A stretch of DNA of 35,073 nt from the NCBI GenBank assembly GCA_964444795.1, contig CAYUIQ010000072.1:1-35073 (forward strand). Reading direction: 5' to 3'. Source of the stretch: JABMRP01 sp964444795. GTDB lineage: Bacteria > Planctomycetota > Planctomycetia > Pirellulales > Thermoguttaceae. Made by a program: the position numbers and the translations under genes. Shown piece by piece: positions 1-8,202 of this stretch (the stretch's first letter is position 1; each line of letters opens with the position of its first letter). The notes beneath the pieces are model-generated. The model made no database searches. It was not told where the DNA came from and saw nothing but the letters and a program-made list of their open reading frames with translations.

Positions 1-19
1 AGCTTCGATGGACAGCGGC

Positions 20-652
20 CTACGCCTTCGTGCCAAACAGCTCTCGCTTCTGCTGGGGTGTGCAGACGGCCCGGAACGTGCCTCGCGCAGTTCCTCGCTT
101 GAACCGGGAGGCTTTTCCTTTGGTGGCGATCTCACGGATCAGAGCCGAGTAGACTGTCGCGTGCGGCGTCTTGGCCGTCGACTTCCACCAGCCCTTCTCG
201 GCGGCGATCTTCACGATGGCCTTGACGCCGAGTTCCGCGTTGGCGTCAACCAGGACCATGAATGCGGCGGTCAGCCCCGAAATCCGCTTCGGCTTGGCCG
301 GCTTGGCCACCTTCGCCCCAGTTTTGCCCGTGTCGCGGCCCTTTGCCTCAGTGGCCTTCTTGGTCGCTTCCTTCCCCGGCTTCGCGACAGTCGGCGACGT
401 GGGCGAAGCGGTGGCGTCCGTGGCCGCCTTCGTCCGCCGCTTGGGCGTCGGACGCTTCAGGCCCGCCAGATCCGCTTCCGTGCATTTGCGCCGGAGCCGC
501 TGGGCCGACTTGATCCGCACCTTGCGGCCGGAGGCGATGTTCTTGGCATCCCAGCCGCCGTGCGAATTCACCGCGTCGATGCGGACGGGGACTACGCTGT
601 TGGTTACCTTGGCCATGTAGGATTGGCCGATCTTCACATCGTTCTTCTTCAT
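20..652 (-). CDS. Phage protein with C-terminal HARE-HTH-like winged-helix domain
   Basis: This 210-aa protein has three parts. Residues 1-55 form a small basic domain (DVKIGQSY, NIASGRKVRI). Residues ~65-125 are a Lys/Ala/Thr-rich low-complexity linker like a histone-type tail. Residues ~125-195 (ISGLTAAFMVL, AAEKGWWKS, YSALIREI) match the HARE-HTH winged-helix pattern, which is thought to sense or bind modified DNA. The ATG at 652 follows an AGGAG site, and the stop is inside the window, so the gene is complete. It faces away from the terminase genes and sits in tandem with the next small minus-strand gene. It probably binds DNA, perhaps as a phage regulator or nucleoid-like protein. The domain call is by eye; the family's role in phages is not established. 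Confidence 0.72.
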   Translation of the reverse strand: MKKNDVKIGQSYMAKVTNSVVPVRIDAVNSHGGWDAKNIASGRKVRIKSAQRLRRKCTEADLAGLKRPTPKRRTKAATDATASPTSPTVAKPGKEATKKATEAKGRDTGKTGAKVAKPAKPKRISGLTAAFMVLVDANAELGVKAIVKIAAEKGWWKSTAKTPHATVYSALIREIATKGKASRFKRGTARGTFRAVCTPQQKRELFGTKA

Positions 653-682
653 CGTATCGCTCCTGGAAAAAAGGGGAAAGGG

Positions 683-943
683 TTAGCAATCGCTCAATCG
701 CAACAGTTCGTTGTAGTAGTCGTGGATCATCGAGTTGGTGCCCCGGTGCCCGTCAAGATGGTGCTGCAGGCACTCGGCCATCGAGAAGATGTCGTCTCGG
801 CATCCGGCCAGGACCGAGTGCTCGCGGCCGTCGGGTACATCCGGCGTGAGGATCGTTACCTCGATATGGTCGCTGCCTCGCTTGCGGGCGGCCGTGGCGT
901 AGTTCCCGTCTTGGCCTTCGAAGTCGATTCGCGTGATTCGCAT
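683..943 (-). CDS. Small hypothetical phage protein, 86 aa
   Basis: The start is set at the ATG ending at 943 because an AGGAG lies 7 bases upstream; a longer reading to 1234 has no such support. The protein starts MRITRIDFEGQDGNY and ends with a helical stretch (AECLQHHLDGHRG, YNELLRL). It is mildly acidic, with no signal peptide or membrane segment. It lies 30 bp upstream of the HARE-HTH gene on the same strand, so the two probably share a transcript that diverges from the terminase operon. I do not recognise the family. Planctomycete prophages often carry small proteins of this kind beside regulatory genes, but that is context and does not show function. Confidence 0.6.
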   Translation of the reverse strand: MRITRIDFEGQDGNYATAARKRGSDHIEVTILTPDVPDGREHSVLAGCRDDIFSMAECLQHHLDGHRGTNSMIHDYYNELLRLSDC

Positions 944-1076
944 GGTTTGGCTCCTGGTGGTTGATGGTGTCAACACACACACTGAGCCATGAAATCCGGG
1001 ACACCTCAAGCGAATACCACGCACATTTCGCCGGAATCTGGAAACTCCTTGCCAAGACATGTGAAAGGAGGCGGAC
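944..1076. promoter_or_regulatory. Divergent intergenic region between minus and plus phage operons
   Basis: These 133 bp separate two divergently read gene sets and must hold promoters for one or both. They contain the AGGAG for the leftward gene (about 951-955) and an AAAGGAGG about 7 bases before the rightward ATG at 1077. I cannot pick a convincing -35/-10 pair or operator by eye. Confidence 0.35.
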
Positions 1077-1289
1077 ATGTTAAACGGGTCAAACAGGCCG
1101 CTAGAAATTACGGCCATTTCGCGGTCGGATCTGGCGACCGTGCTGTCGAGCGCCTTTCGGCGGAAGATCACCGATGAGCAAGTTCTTGCCGTCGCAAATG
1201 CGGGGAACCTGCTATCGGCGGACGGAACGATCAACCTGATTCACTACACGGCCTATCTTGCCGGAAAGATTTCGCATGGCGCCAATTGA
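1077..1289 (+). CDS. Small phage protein resembling the N-terminal domain of the adjacent terminase
   Basis: This 70-aa protein has a strong AAAGGAGG ribosome site before its ATG. Its C-terminal half (LLSADGTINLIHYTAYLAGK) lines up with residues ~45-62 of the next gene product (RTINLFRYAAWL). The preceding helices (SRSDLATVLSSAF against KPAELMRVLNTAG) also match in spacing, so the two look like paralogous copies of one small helical domain. It overlaps the terminase start by 14 bp, which suggests translational coupling. A small DNA-binding or small-terminase-like role fits the position, since small terminase genes normally precede terL, but this is inference. At 70 aa it is shorter than most small terminase subunits. 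Confidence 0.65.
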   Translation: MLNGSNRPLEITAISRSDLATVLSSAFRRKITDEQVLAVANAGNLLSADGTINLIHYTAYLAGKISHGAN

Positions 1290-3540
1290 CCCACAGAACA
1301 TGAAGCCGGCCGAACTGATGCGCGTGCTCAACACGGCCGGTCGCGGCACGGTGCTGACGGAAACTCGTCTGCGCCGGCACCGCAACCGGGCCGGGTACAC
1401 GATCGGTGATGCGCGAACGATCAACCTGTTCCGTTATGCCGCGTGGCTGACGCTAGAGTATCACACGCCGAAAGAAGACCCGCAGGACTACACCGAACGC
1501 AAGCGCCGGCAGGCCGAGCGAAATGCCGAGGCAGTTCGGGCAGCACAGGATATCGGTGAGATTCCAAGAGTCGTCGATCCCGAGCGGAAAGCGGCGGCCG
1601 AGGAGTCCTTCCGGACGTTTTGCGAAACCTACTTCAGCGAAGTGTATTATCTGCCGTGGTCCGAGGACCACCTGAAAGTCATCGGGAAGATTGAGCGGGC
1701 GGTACGCACCGGCGGTCTGTTCGCCATGGCGATGCCTCGTGGATCGGGAAAGACGGTTGGCTGCCAGACTGCCGTCCTCTGGGCGGCCTTGATCGGTGCC
1801 ACACCGTTTGTGACGCTGATCGCCGCCAGCGCCGACCGGGCCAAGGACCTCTTGGAGAACATCAAGACGTGGTTGGAAACTAATCCACTGCTGCGCGAGG
1901 ATTTTCCGGAGGTCGTCTACCCGATCCAGTGCCTGGAGCGGATTACCAACCGGCAGAAGGGCCAGAAGCACAACGGCGAGCCGACTCGGATCGAGTGGTC
2001 GGCCGATAAGATCGTGCTGCCGACGATCGAGGGCTCGAAGGCGTCCGGTGTCGTAATCTCCTGCAGCGGTATGAAGGGCTCCGACATCCGCGGTCAGAAC
2101 CACGCCCGGGCCGACGGCCAGGTGGTCCGCCCGCAATTGGTCATGGTTGACGATCCGCAGACAACTGAGTCGGCCTGGTCGCCCAGCCAGTCTCAGCGCC
2201 GCGAGGCGATCCTCGCTGGCGACGTACTGGGCATGGCGGGCCCCGGCAAGAAGATCGCCGGGCTGATGGCCTGCACGGTCATCCGCCCGGCTGACATGGC
2301 CGACAACATCCTCGACCGCGAAAAACATCCGGAGTGGCAGGGTGAGCGCACAAAGATGGTCTACGCGTTTCCCAGCAACGAGAAGCTATGGGCCCGGTAT
2401 GCTGAGATTCGTAGTGACAGCCTTCGCAACGATAGCGACGGCTCCGAGGCTACGGCCTTCTATCGCGAAAACCGTGACGCGATGGACGAGGGTTCCCGCA
2501 TCGCCTGGCCCGAACGGCATAACGAGGATGAGCTGTCGGCGATCCAACACGCAATGAACCTCCGGTTCCGCGACGAGAGTGCCTTCTTCGCCGAATATCA
2601 AAACGAGCCGATCGTGGAGACCGAAGGCGAGGAGATGCTCACCGCCGAGGACATCGCAGCCAAAACCAACGGCTACACCAAGGGCGTGCTGCCGCTGGGC
2701 GCGTCGCACCTGACGATGTTCATCGACGTGCAACAGAAGACTCTGTTTTGGCTGATCGCCGCTTGGGAAGACAACTTCACCGGCTACGTGCTGGACTACG
2801 GCACGTGGCCCGATCAGCGCCGGCCGTACTTTACGTTACGCGATATCCACAAGACGCTGGCCCACGCTACGCCCAACGCGGGGCTGGAAGGTTCGATCTA
2901 TGCCGGGCTGGAAAAGCTCTGCCAGGAGCGACTTGGGCGCGCCTACCGCCGCGAAGACGGCGCCGAGATGAAGATCGACCGCTGCCTGATCGACGCCAAC
3001 TGGGGCCAGTCGATCGACGTGGTCTACCAGTTCTGCCGTCAATCGGTGTATGCCGGGATCATCTTGCCCGGCCACGGCAAGTACGTCGGCGCCTCGTCGA
3101 TTCCGTTTGCCGAATACCGACGCCAGCGAGGTGATCGAGTGGGCCACCATTGGCGGATCCCCTCGACCACCGGAAAGCGGCAGGTTCGCCACGTCCTGGT
3201 TGACACGAACTACTGGAAGTCGTTCGTTCATGCCCGCTTGGCCGTGGCGATGGGCGACCCGGGCTGTCTTTCGCTCTACGGACGCGACGAGAAAGCCCAT
3301 CGCCTCTTGGCCGACCACCTGACGGCCGAGTACCGCGTCCAGACAATGGCCCGCGATCGGACCGTCGACGAATGGAAGCTTCGCGCCACCCGGCCAGACA
3401 ACCACTGGCTGGACTGCCTCGTCGGCGCGGCCGTAGCGGCCAGCATTCAGGGCGCCACATTCTCGGCGATCGGTGGAGCCCCGGCGCCTCGCCGGGAGCG
3501 GATCAAGCTGTCGAAACTGCGGAAGCAGGCAAGAATTTGA
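1276..3540 (+). CDS. terL: Phage terminase large subunit (ATPase plus nuclease)
   Basis: The 754-aa protein is the packaging motor that translocates and cuts phage DNA. The ATG at 1276 is preferred to the TTG at 1258 because GGAAAG lies about 10 bases upstream. Residues ~1-65 form the helical domain shared with the preceding gene. Next comes the ATPase, with Walker A MPRGSGKT at 153-160 and Walker B LVMVDD ending in D292/D293. The RNase H-like nuclease follows, with candidate metal-binding acids D484 (FIDVQQ), D573 (LIDANWG) and D713 (NHWLDC). The length and the NHWLDCLVGAA ending resemble GpA-type or large planctomycete-phage terminases. The gene appears intact. A portal gene would normally follow, but none is present. 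Confidence 0.93.
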   Translation: MAPIDPQNMKPAELMRVLNTAGRGTVLTETRLRRHRNRAGYTIGDARTINLFRYAAWLTLEYHTPKEDPQDYTERKRRQAERNAEAVRAAQDIGEIPRVVDPERKAAAEESFRTFCETYFSEVYYLPWSEDHLKVIGKIERAVRTGGLFAMAMPRGSGKTVGCQTAVLWAALIGATPFVTLIAASADRAKDLLENIKTWLETNPLLREDFPEVVYPIQCLERITNRQKGQKHNGEPTRIEWSADKIVLPTIEGSKASGVVISCSGMKGSDIRGQNHARADGQVVRPQLVMVDDPQTTESAWSPSQSQRREAILAGDVLGMAGPGKKIAGLMACTVIRPADMADNILDREKHPEWQGERTKMVYAFPSNEKLWARYAEIRSDSLRNDSDGSEATAFYRENRDAMDEGSRIAWPERHNEDELSAIQHAMNLRFRDESAFFAEYQNEPIVETEGEEMLTAEDIAAKTNGYTKGVLPLGASHLTMFIDVQQKTLFWLIAAWEDNFTGYVLDYGTWPDQRRPYFTLRDIHKTLAHATPNAGLEGSIYAGLEKLCQERLGRAYRREDGAEMKIDRCLIDANWGQSIDVVYQFCRQSVYAGIILPGHGKYVGASSIPFAEYRRQRGDRVGHHWRIPSTTGKRQVRHVLVDTNYWKSFVHARLAVAMGDPGCLSLYGRDEKAHRLLADHLTAEYRVQTMARDRTVDEWKLRATRPDNHWLDCLVGAAVAASIQGATFSAIGGAPAPRRERIKLSKLRKQARI

Positions 3541-3685
3541 CACCGCGACGTGTGAACCGGACAATGAGTGCCCGCCAAGTGGGGGGCACAACGGCTCGGG
3601 CGGGAACCGGTTCTTTTATCGACGGCAGTTGCTGGGTGCCCTGCTCGCCTGTCTCCCGGGCGGGATTGGCTGCTTCAGAAATTAG
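3473..3685 (+). CDS. Possible small phage ORF with one hydrophobic segment, start uncertain
   Basis: After the terminase stop, one frame stays open to a TAG at 3683-3685 with G/C-rich third positions, as real genes here have. Its end reads NRFFYRRQLLGALLACLPGG followed by IGCFRN, a short hydrophobic segment after two arginines. The only upstream start in frame is a GTG at 3473, inside terL, so the true start is unclear and the gene could be a 3' remnant. I cannot assign a family. The twin arginines and cysteine superficially resemble an export signal, but they sit at the C-terminus. It may mark the last phage sequence before the host block. Confidence 0.3.
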   Translation: MEPRRLAGSGSSCRNCGSRQEFDTATCEPDNECPPSGGHNGSGGNRFFYRRQLLGALLACLPGGIGCFRN

Positions 3686-4031
3686 GGTGAATACCCGTTT
3701 TTTAATAGCGATGATTCTTGAGACGTCAATCTCGGACAGACTGCACACAAGTTACGTGCCCAAAAGAGGTTGCGTATATTCGTGCGAGGTAAGGAACGTT
3801 TTTTGGCTTGACCCGGCAGCGCCCCTTCGTGCTTCAGGCATGCACTACCTGAGCAGCGTACGTGCGATGCACAACTGCGCGAGCAGGTGGCGGACCCCAA
3901 CTGGCCTCGGTCGATCATACCGCCGCACGCAAGCAAGATGCGTTTGGAGGCTCCGGTGGGGCGGTGAACATTGACAATGTATCATGAATCGCCGACGGCC
4001 CAGCGCGGGCCCGGACGGCCCGTACCTACCT
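3686..4031. other. Non-coding gap containing the first phage/host seam
   Basis: This 346-bp stretch has no convincing gene on either strand. It begins right after the last phage-like frame and ends at the stop of the leftward SUMF1-like gene, so the change from phage to bacterial sequence falls somewhere here. I saw no transposase, terminal repeats or target-site duplication. The only local feature is an A/T-richer patch near 3690-3720 and 3765-3800. Confidence 0.4.
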
Positions 4032-7000
4032 TCATGGCCCCACTCTTTCCGGCGCCGTGCGCACGCCGCGCCATTTGTGGGAAGGGCGTCGGTTGGGTTC
4101 CGCTATCGCGGCCAACAGACGATCCGACAAACGCGGACGCGCCAAGTCAAAGATACCATGGCCATAGAGCGTGCAGCGCATGCCTGAACCGACGGCATCC
4201 GCCTGCGGCCAGTCTGCGGGCAAGGTCAATGAGCCAAGGCCGTGGGAGCCCTTGAAGCTACGTCCTTTTTCGTTACTGACGGTGACGGCACGTTCGGACT
4301 GGGCATCGTCCTTAAAGGCATTCCAGTCCCAGCCGTTAAAGCCCGAAATTCCCCAATAGGAACGCCCTACTTCGTTTGCAAAGGGCTTGCGAAAACCTCG
4401 CACCATTTTCTCGAGCTCCAGTTCCGTCATCGGCCGCAATCCCGCCCAGGCGGCGAAAGACACGCCGTCTGCCCAGGATAGACCAAAGCATCCCATTCCC
4501 GCTCGCGACGTGCGAATCTCGAACGTGAAAGGCTCCTCTGCACCCACAGCACTGCGCCCGACTTTGCCCTGGCCGCCTGAATAGTGATCCTTGTTAACTC
4601 CAATGTCACTGGGTTTTGATACGTTATCCCAATTTTCGTAACCCGCGTAACGCTTTTCCGCCTGCTCCTTGGGTAATGAGTTGAGGAAGGCCGCGTATTG
4701 CGCCGGTGTGATCTGGTGCTTCATGGCATAGAAGGCCGCGAAGCCATTTGGGAAGGATGCCGGAATTTCATCGCCGTCCTTCAGTTGACCGCCCTGCTTG
4801 CGCACCCATAGCTTGCTGTGCTGCTTGCCGGTGGCTATCGCGCCGGCGCTGGTGACCTGGTAGGGCTCAATGCGCTGGGTGCCGTCTGTATACTTGAAGA
4901 ACCCACCATGCTCCACGCCGCCCGAGCCAAGGAAATAGGGCCCCTTTGGCACATAGATCATGCGAATCCCGTATGCGCGGACCTCGGCCTTGGCCAGATC
5001 GGCGATGACCTTCACGCCCTGGGTCTTGAGCGCGCCCTCACCCGGACCGGCCCGCCGTACGAACAAGCCGGTCAGGCCGTCCTTGCCGTTCGGAATGATG
5101 AGATCCACCGCCGTGCCCGTGCCTTTGCCATAGCCCGTTGGGTTGATTACTTTGTCGGCCACTAGCCTGACATGCTTCCACTCGGCCCACTCATTCGCCC
5201 GCGCCTTGAAGAAGACCCACGCCGCGTCATGATTGTGTTCATCGCGCCAGGATCCTTCCCAAGTGATGTCGAATGTGATCGTTGCCGCCTTTCCGCCGGC
5301 TGCGACAGCTACCTTGTTGATTCCTACTTTCCAGTTGTCCATGTATGTGGTTTTGCGAAGTACTGTTCCACCCTCATCGGCCCTGCCGGGTCCCAGTACA
5401 GGCGGCTTCATAGGGCGCGGCACGGCTACCAGGGCCGATGCACCGGCCGCCGGGGTGCTGATTGTCGCCGTGCGTACGCAGCGAAAGCCGGTACACAGGT
5501 TGGGTTCTCGGTTCATGTACCACCCGCGATTGTACGGCGATATCATGCTGCTGTATCTGCGATACGATACACGCATGGCATCGATGGGTCGGATGGCATG
5601 GTGAGCAGTACCGACCGGCCAACCTATTCCGCCACGCAGGCCCGAGCCCGTGCCCCAGAGTCGCGGACCAGCGATCCCAAAGACGTCCATCCCGTGTTTG
5701 CCGACAAACTCACGTCCATAGTGACTGCCGACGACCATCACACGTTCCCACATATTGCCGCTCAGATCCAGGATGCCCCAATAAGATGCACCGGCCGCGA
5801 CCCGGTCGCTGGTCGGGGTGGCAAAGATGCCCACTCGCAGGTTCCTGGCCGAATAGCGGTGACCTATATTTGCAGTTTCAACGTGCCCCTTTGCATCACG
5901 ATGCATCGCGCCTTGCCATACCGCGTTTCCAGTCTCGGCGTCCGGCCTGGTCTCGCCTTTCCACTGGAGCCGTTCGTTAGCCGTGCCGGCGTCTTGCAGA
6001 ACGTAGCCCTCCTGAGACGCGTCTGCGTTGCGATCCGAGGGCCGATGGTAGGTCTTGCCGGAGATTTTCGCCGTACCCCAGGCGTATTCACCGACAACCG
6101 GCAACAGCGGGCCACGGCATGCCTTCTCGTACTCCAGTTCCGTCATCGGGCGTAGCCCTGTCCAGGCTGAATAGGCCAGGCAGTCTAACATGATCAACCC
6201 GCCGCATGGCAGAAACGGCCGACTGCTTTTGTAGACCGCCGGTTTCCCGGGCTTGCCGTCGGCAGGAGCCACGCCTGAAACCTTGATCTTGATCGACCAA
6301 CCTCCTCCTCTACCAACAGCGGGAGTGCCGGGCGGCTGATCGGGGCTATTCGTGCTGAGTCGATCGACACAGGCTTTTTGCCCCGCGTAAGTTTGCATGT
6401 TGAGATATTCAACCCATTGTGCTTCCGTGATCTCGTTCCTCATGCAGTAGAAAGCTGCGTATCCTTTCGGGAACGCTGCCGGCAGAATCTGGGTGGCGTC
6501 GCTCGTGAAGTCTTCGGACTGGCGCATTCCATGGGATTCATGGCTGCCCAGATTCTTGTTGTTCTCGCCGCCCAGCAGGAGTGCGTTCTCGCTCTCGATC
6601 CAGAGCGGTTTGCCGGACACCCCGGCTTCGAACTGACCGGCGTACTCGTTCGGGTACGTCGCGGTGAAACCGTCGCCTACCCAGAATGGCGACTCCGACA
6701 CATAAACCATCTGAACGGAAAGAACTCTCACCTGAACGTTCACCGGCGTGTCGACGCCGTCCGCGGCGTGGTTCCAGTTCAGCTTTACGCCCTTGAAGTC
6801 GTTCGCTCCGTTCCCTGAAGCCGCGCGGTAAACGAACACGCCGGCGGCGCTTTGCCTGTCGTCGGTCAAGCCAACGTCGAGCATCGCGCCTTTGGGCACG
6901 CTGTGGTCAGCCGCCTTAGGGGAGAGGGTCGCGCTCGTCCAGCCATCGGTTCCCGGCCTGCGGAATTTGACGAATACCCAGGCCGCGTCCCAGCTTGCCA

Positions 7001-7250
7001 GGTTGAGCGGCTTCTTGCCGCCGGTCCGTTCTGCTGTTTCTGTCCATGCCGCGCGCCAGGAGTGATCCCAAGCCAGGTCCAACGTGATTACACTCTGCTC
7101 GGCAGATGGACCGTCGGCCCGCTTCACATTCGTGATCCGAACAGGGTCGGCCTTGCCCGTTCCTTTGAACCGCGCTTCCGAATCGCCCCATGCCTGGCCC
7201 AGCGTGCCGAACAAGAGAAGCAAAAGGAAGGTGTAATGATGTTGCATCAT
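4032..7250 (-). CDS. Secreted protein with two tandem SUMF1/FGE-like domains
   Basis: This 1072-aa protein begins with a signal peptide (MMQHHYTFLLLLLFGTLGQ) and follows an AAGGAG site. It is an internal duplication. Each half has a beta-rich domain (about 25-175 and 630-760, both with a DAAWVF motif) followed by an SUMF1/formylglycine-generating-enzyme fold (about 180-597 and 763-1072). Both folds have GLRPMTELE and MVYV/MIYV; GNMWE is seen only in the first copy, with GFRCV in the first and WRGVR ending the second. The paired cysteines near the C-terminal RGGSW region of true FGE are not visible in either copy, so sulfatase activation is doubtful. A ligand-binding or non-haem iron role is more likely. 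It is last in a leftward cluster with the beta-helix and DUF4838 genes. Confidence 0.85.
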   Translation of the reverse strand: MMQHHYTFLLLLLFGTLGQAWGDSEARFKGTGKADPVRITNVKRADGPSAEQSVITLDLAWDHSWRAAWTETAERTGGKKPLNLASWDAAWVFVKFRRPGTDGWTSATLSPKAADHSVPKGAMLDVGLTDDRQSAAGVFVYRAASGNGANDFKGVKLNWNHAADGVDTPVNVQVRVLSVQMVYVSESPFWVGDGFTATYPNEYAGQFEAGVSGKPLWIESENALLLGGENNKNLGSHESHGMRQSEDFTSDATQILPAAFPKGYAAFYCMRNEITEAQWVEYLNMQTYAGQKACVDRLSTNSPDQPPGTPAVGRGGGWSIKIKVSGVAPADGKPGKPAVYKSSRPFLPCGGLIMLDCLAYSAWTGLRPMTELEYEKACRGPLLPVVGEYAWGTAKISGKTYHRPSDRNADASQEGYVLQDAGTANERLQWKGETRPDAETGNAVWQGAMHRDAKGHVETANIGHRYSARNLRVGIFATPTSDRVAAGASYWGILDLSGNMWERVMVVGSHYGREFVGKHGMDVFGIAGPRLWGTGSGLRGGIGWPVGTAHHAIRPIDAMRVSYRRYSSMISPYNRGWYMNREPNLCTGFRCVRTATISTPAAGASALVAVPRPMKPPVLGPGRADEGGTVLRKTTYMDNWKVGINKVAVAAGGKAATITFDITWEGSWRDEHNHDAAWVFFKARANEWAEWKHVRLVADKVINPTGYGKGTGTAVDLIIPNGKDGLTGLFVRRAGPGEGALKTQGVKVIADLAKAEVRAYGIRMIYVPKGPYFLGSGGVEHGGFFKYTDGTQRIEPYQVTSAGAIATGKQHSKLWVRKQGGQLKDGDEIPASFPNGFAAFYAMKHQITPAQYAAFLNSLPKEQAEKRYAGYENWDNVSKPSDIGVNKDHYSGGQGKVGRSAVGAEEPFTFEIRTSRAGMGCFGLSWADGVSFAAWAGLRPMTELELEKMVRGFRKPFANEVGRSYWGISGFNGWDWNAFKDDAQSERAVTVSNEKGRSFKGSHGLGSLTLPADWPQADAVGSGMRCTLYGHGIFDLARPRLSDRLLAAIAEPNRRPSHKWRGVRTAPERVGP

Positions 7251-7333
7251 GGGGTCGTCTCCTTGTCTGCAGACATTACCACAACCATTACCACGCTTGC
7301 AAAGAATGAATCATGATCTACTTCCAGCAACAC

Positions 7334-8149
7334 TCAGAGCGTCCGGAACACGGTCGGGCCGGATAGGAATACCCGGTACGAAAGCTGCAACTCGCTCAGT
7401 TGAAGCGGCTCAGCACCACTCAACTCGCAATTGATCGCGTCAAGATTGATGCAGCCATGGCTTACGCCTTCGCCTTCGACGGCATCGTCGGGCCCGTCCC
7501 AATACTTCATGCCGCCGGCGGGAAAACTCTCGGGCGAAGGGGACTGAAGGACCGCCATGATCGAAGCGCTCTCACCAATTATTTCGATCCAGACGCCGGC
7601 GCCACGATCCATCTTGGTCATCGGTCTCCAGGTTTTGGCCAGGTTATCGTCAAATGAATCGCCGATTCCGACACGAAGCGGCATGAAGACGCCGGCGCTG
7701 GACCGCATGGCCCGAAGCCACTTGTCGTTGACGTCCCACCAGACGGAGGCGAAGTCAATGGGGCCGGTCTCCTCGAATGAGAGCTTCACGTCCACGTCGT
7801 AAAGATCGTCGCTGAATCGCATCCGCTTCCGAATTCCGACATTTCCGCGTGCGCCGGCGACGATGGGAATCAGCCGCCCGCTGAGTTCGATGTGCGTCCC
7901 ATCGACCTCGGCCGTGACACTGGAATTCGTCTTGCCGTAATGGGCCAACTGAAAGGCGTTATTCACCGTCATATTGTCGAAGTGCATACACGTCGGATGG
8001 GGCCCTTCGCCCGGTCGGTCGAAGCGGTCGAGCCTTCCGGGCCCGAAGATCTCTACCTGTCGCGCTGCGAATCCACCGGCTCGTTCAAGAAGCAGACGGT
8101 AGATGGACGTACTCACCTCGATGCCTTTGTTAGTTTCGTGAATTTCCAT
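7334..8149 (-). CDS. Hypothetical 271-aa beta-rich protein in glycan cluster
   Basis: The ATG at 8149 follows AAGGAA with normal spacing. The protein has no signal peptide, which sets it apart from its neighbours. It is rich in alternating hydrophobic strands (SSVTAEVDGTHIELSG, YDVDVKLSFEETGP, GVWIEIIGE) and has aromatic and acidic residues typical of carbohydrate-acting beta-sandwiches. It lies 53 bp after the beta-helix gene and 83 bp before the SUMF1-like gene, so it is probably co-transcribed. A mutarotase-like or beta-sandwich accessory role would fit the context, but I see no catalytic signature and do not assign a function. Confidence 0.65.
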   Translation of the reverse strand: MEIHETNKGIEVSTSIYRLLLERAGGFAARQVEIFGPGRLDRFDRPGEGPHPTCMHFDNMTVNNAFQLAHYGKTNSSVTAEVDGTHIELSGRLIPIVAGARGNVGIRKRMRFSDDLYDVDVKLSFEETGPIDFASVWWDVNDKWLRAMRSSAGVFMPLRVGIGDSFDDNLAKTWRPMTKMDRGAGVWIEIIGESASIMAVLQSPSPESFPAGGMKYWDGPDDAVEGEGVSHGCINLDAINCELSGAEPLQLSELQLSYRVFLSGPTVFRTL

Positions 8150-8202
8150 CTTGTGTTCCTTGTTGTGAAGCCGTTTCCGCTTTACGTAGGTAACTCATCC
8201 CC

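Noticed and set aside
8..964. Long plus-strand open frame over the left end
   Set aside because: It is antisense to two minus-strand genes that have AGGAG sites and better composition; its Arg/Gly/Leu-rich product looks like a high-GC shadow.
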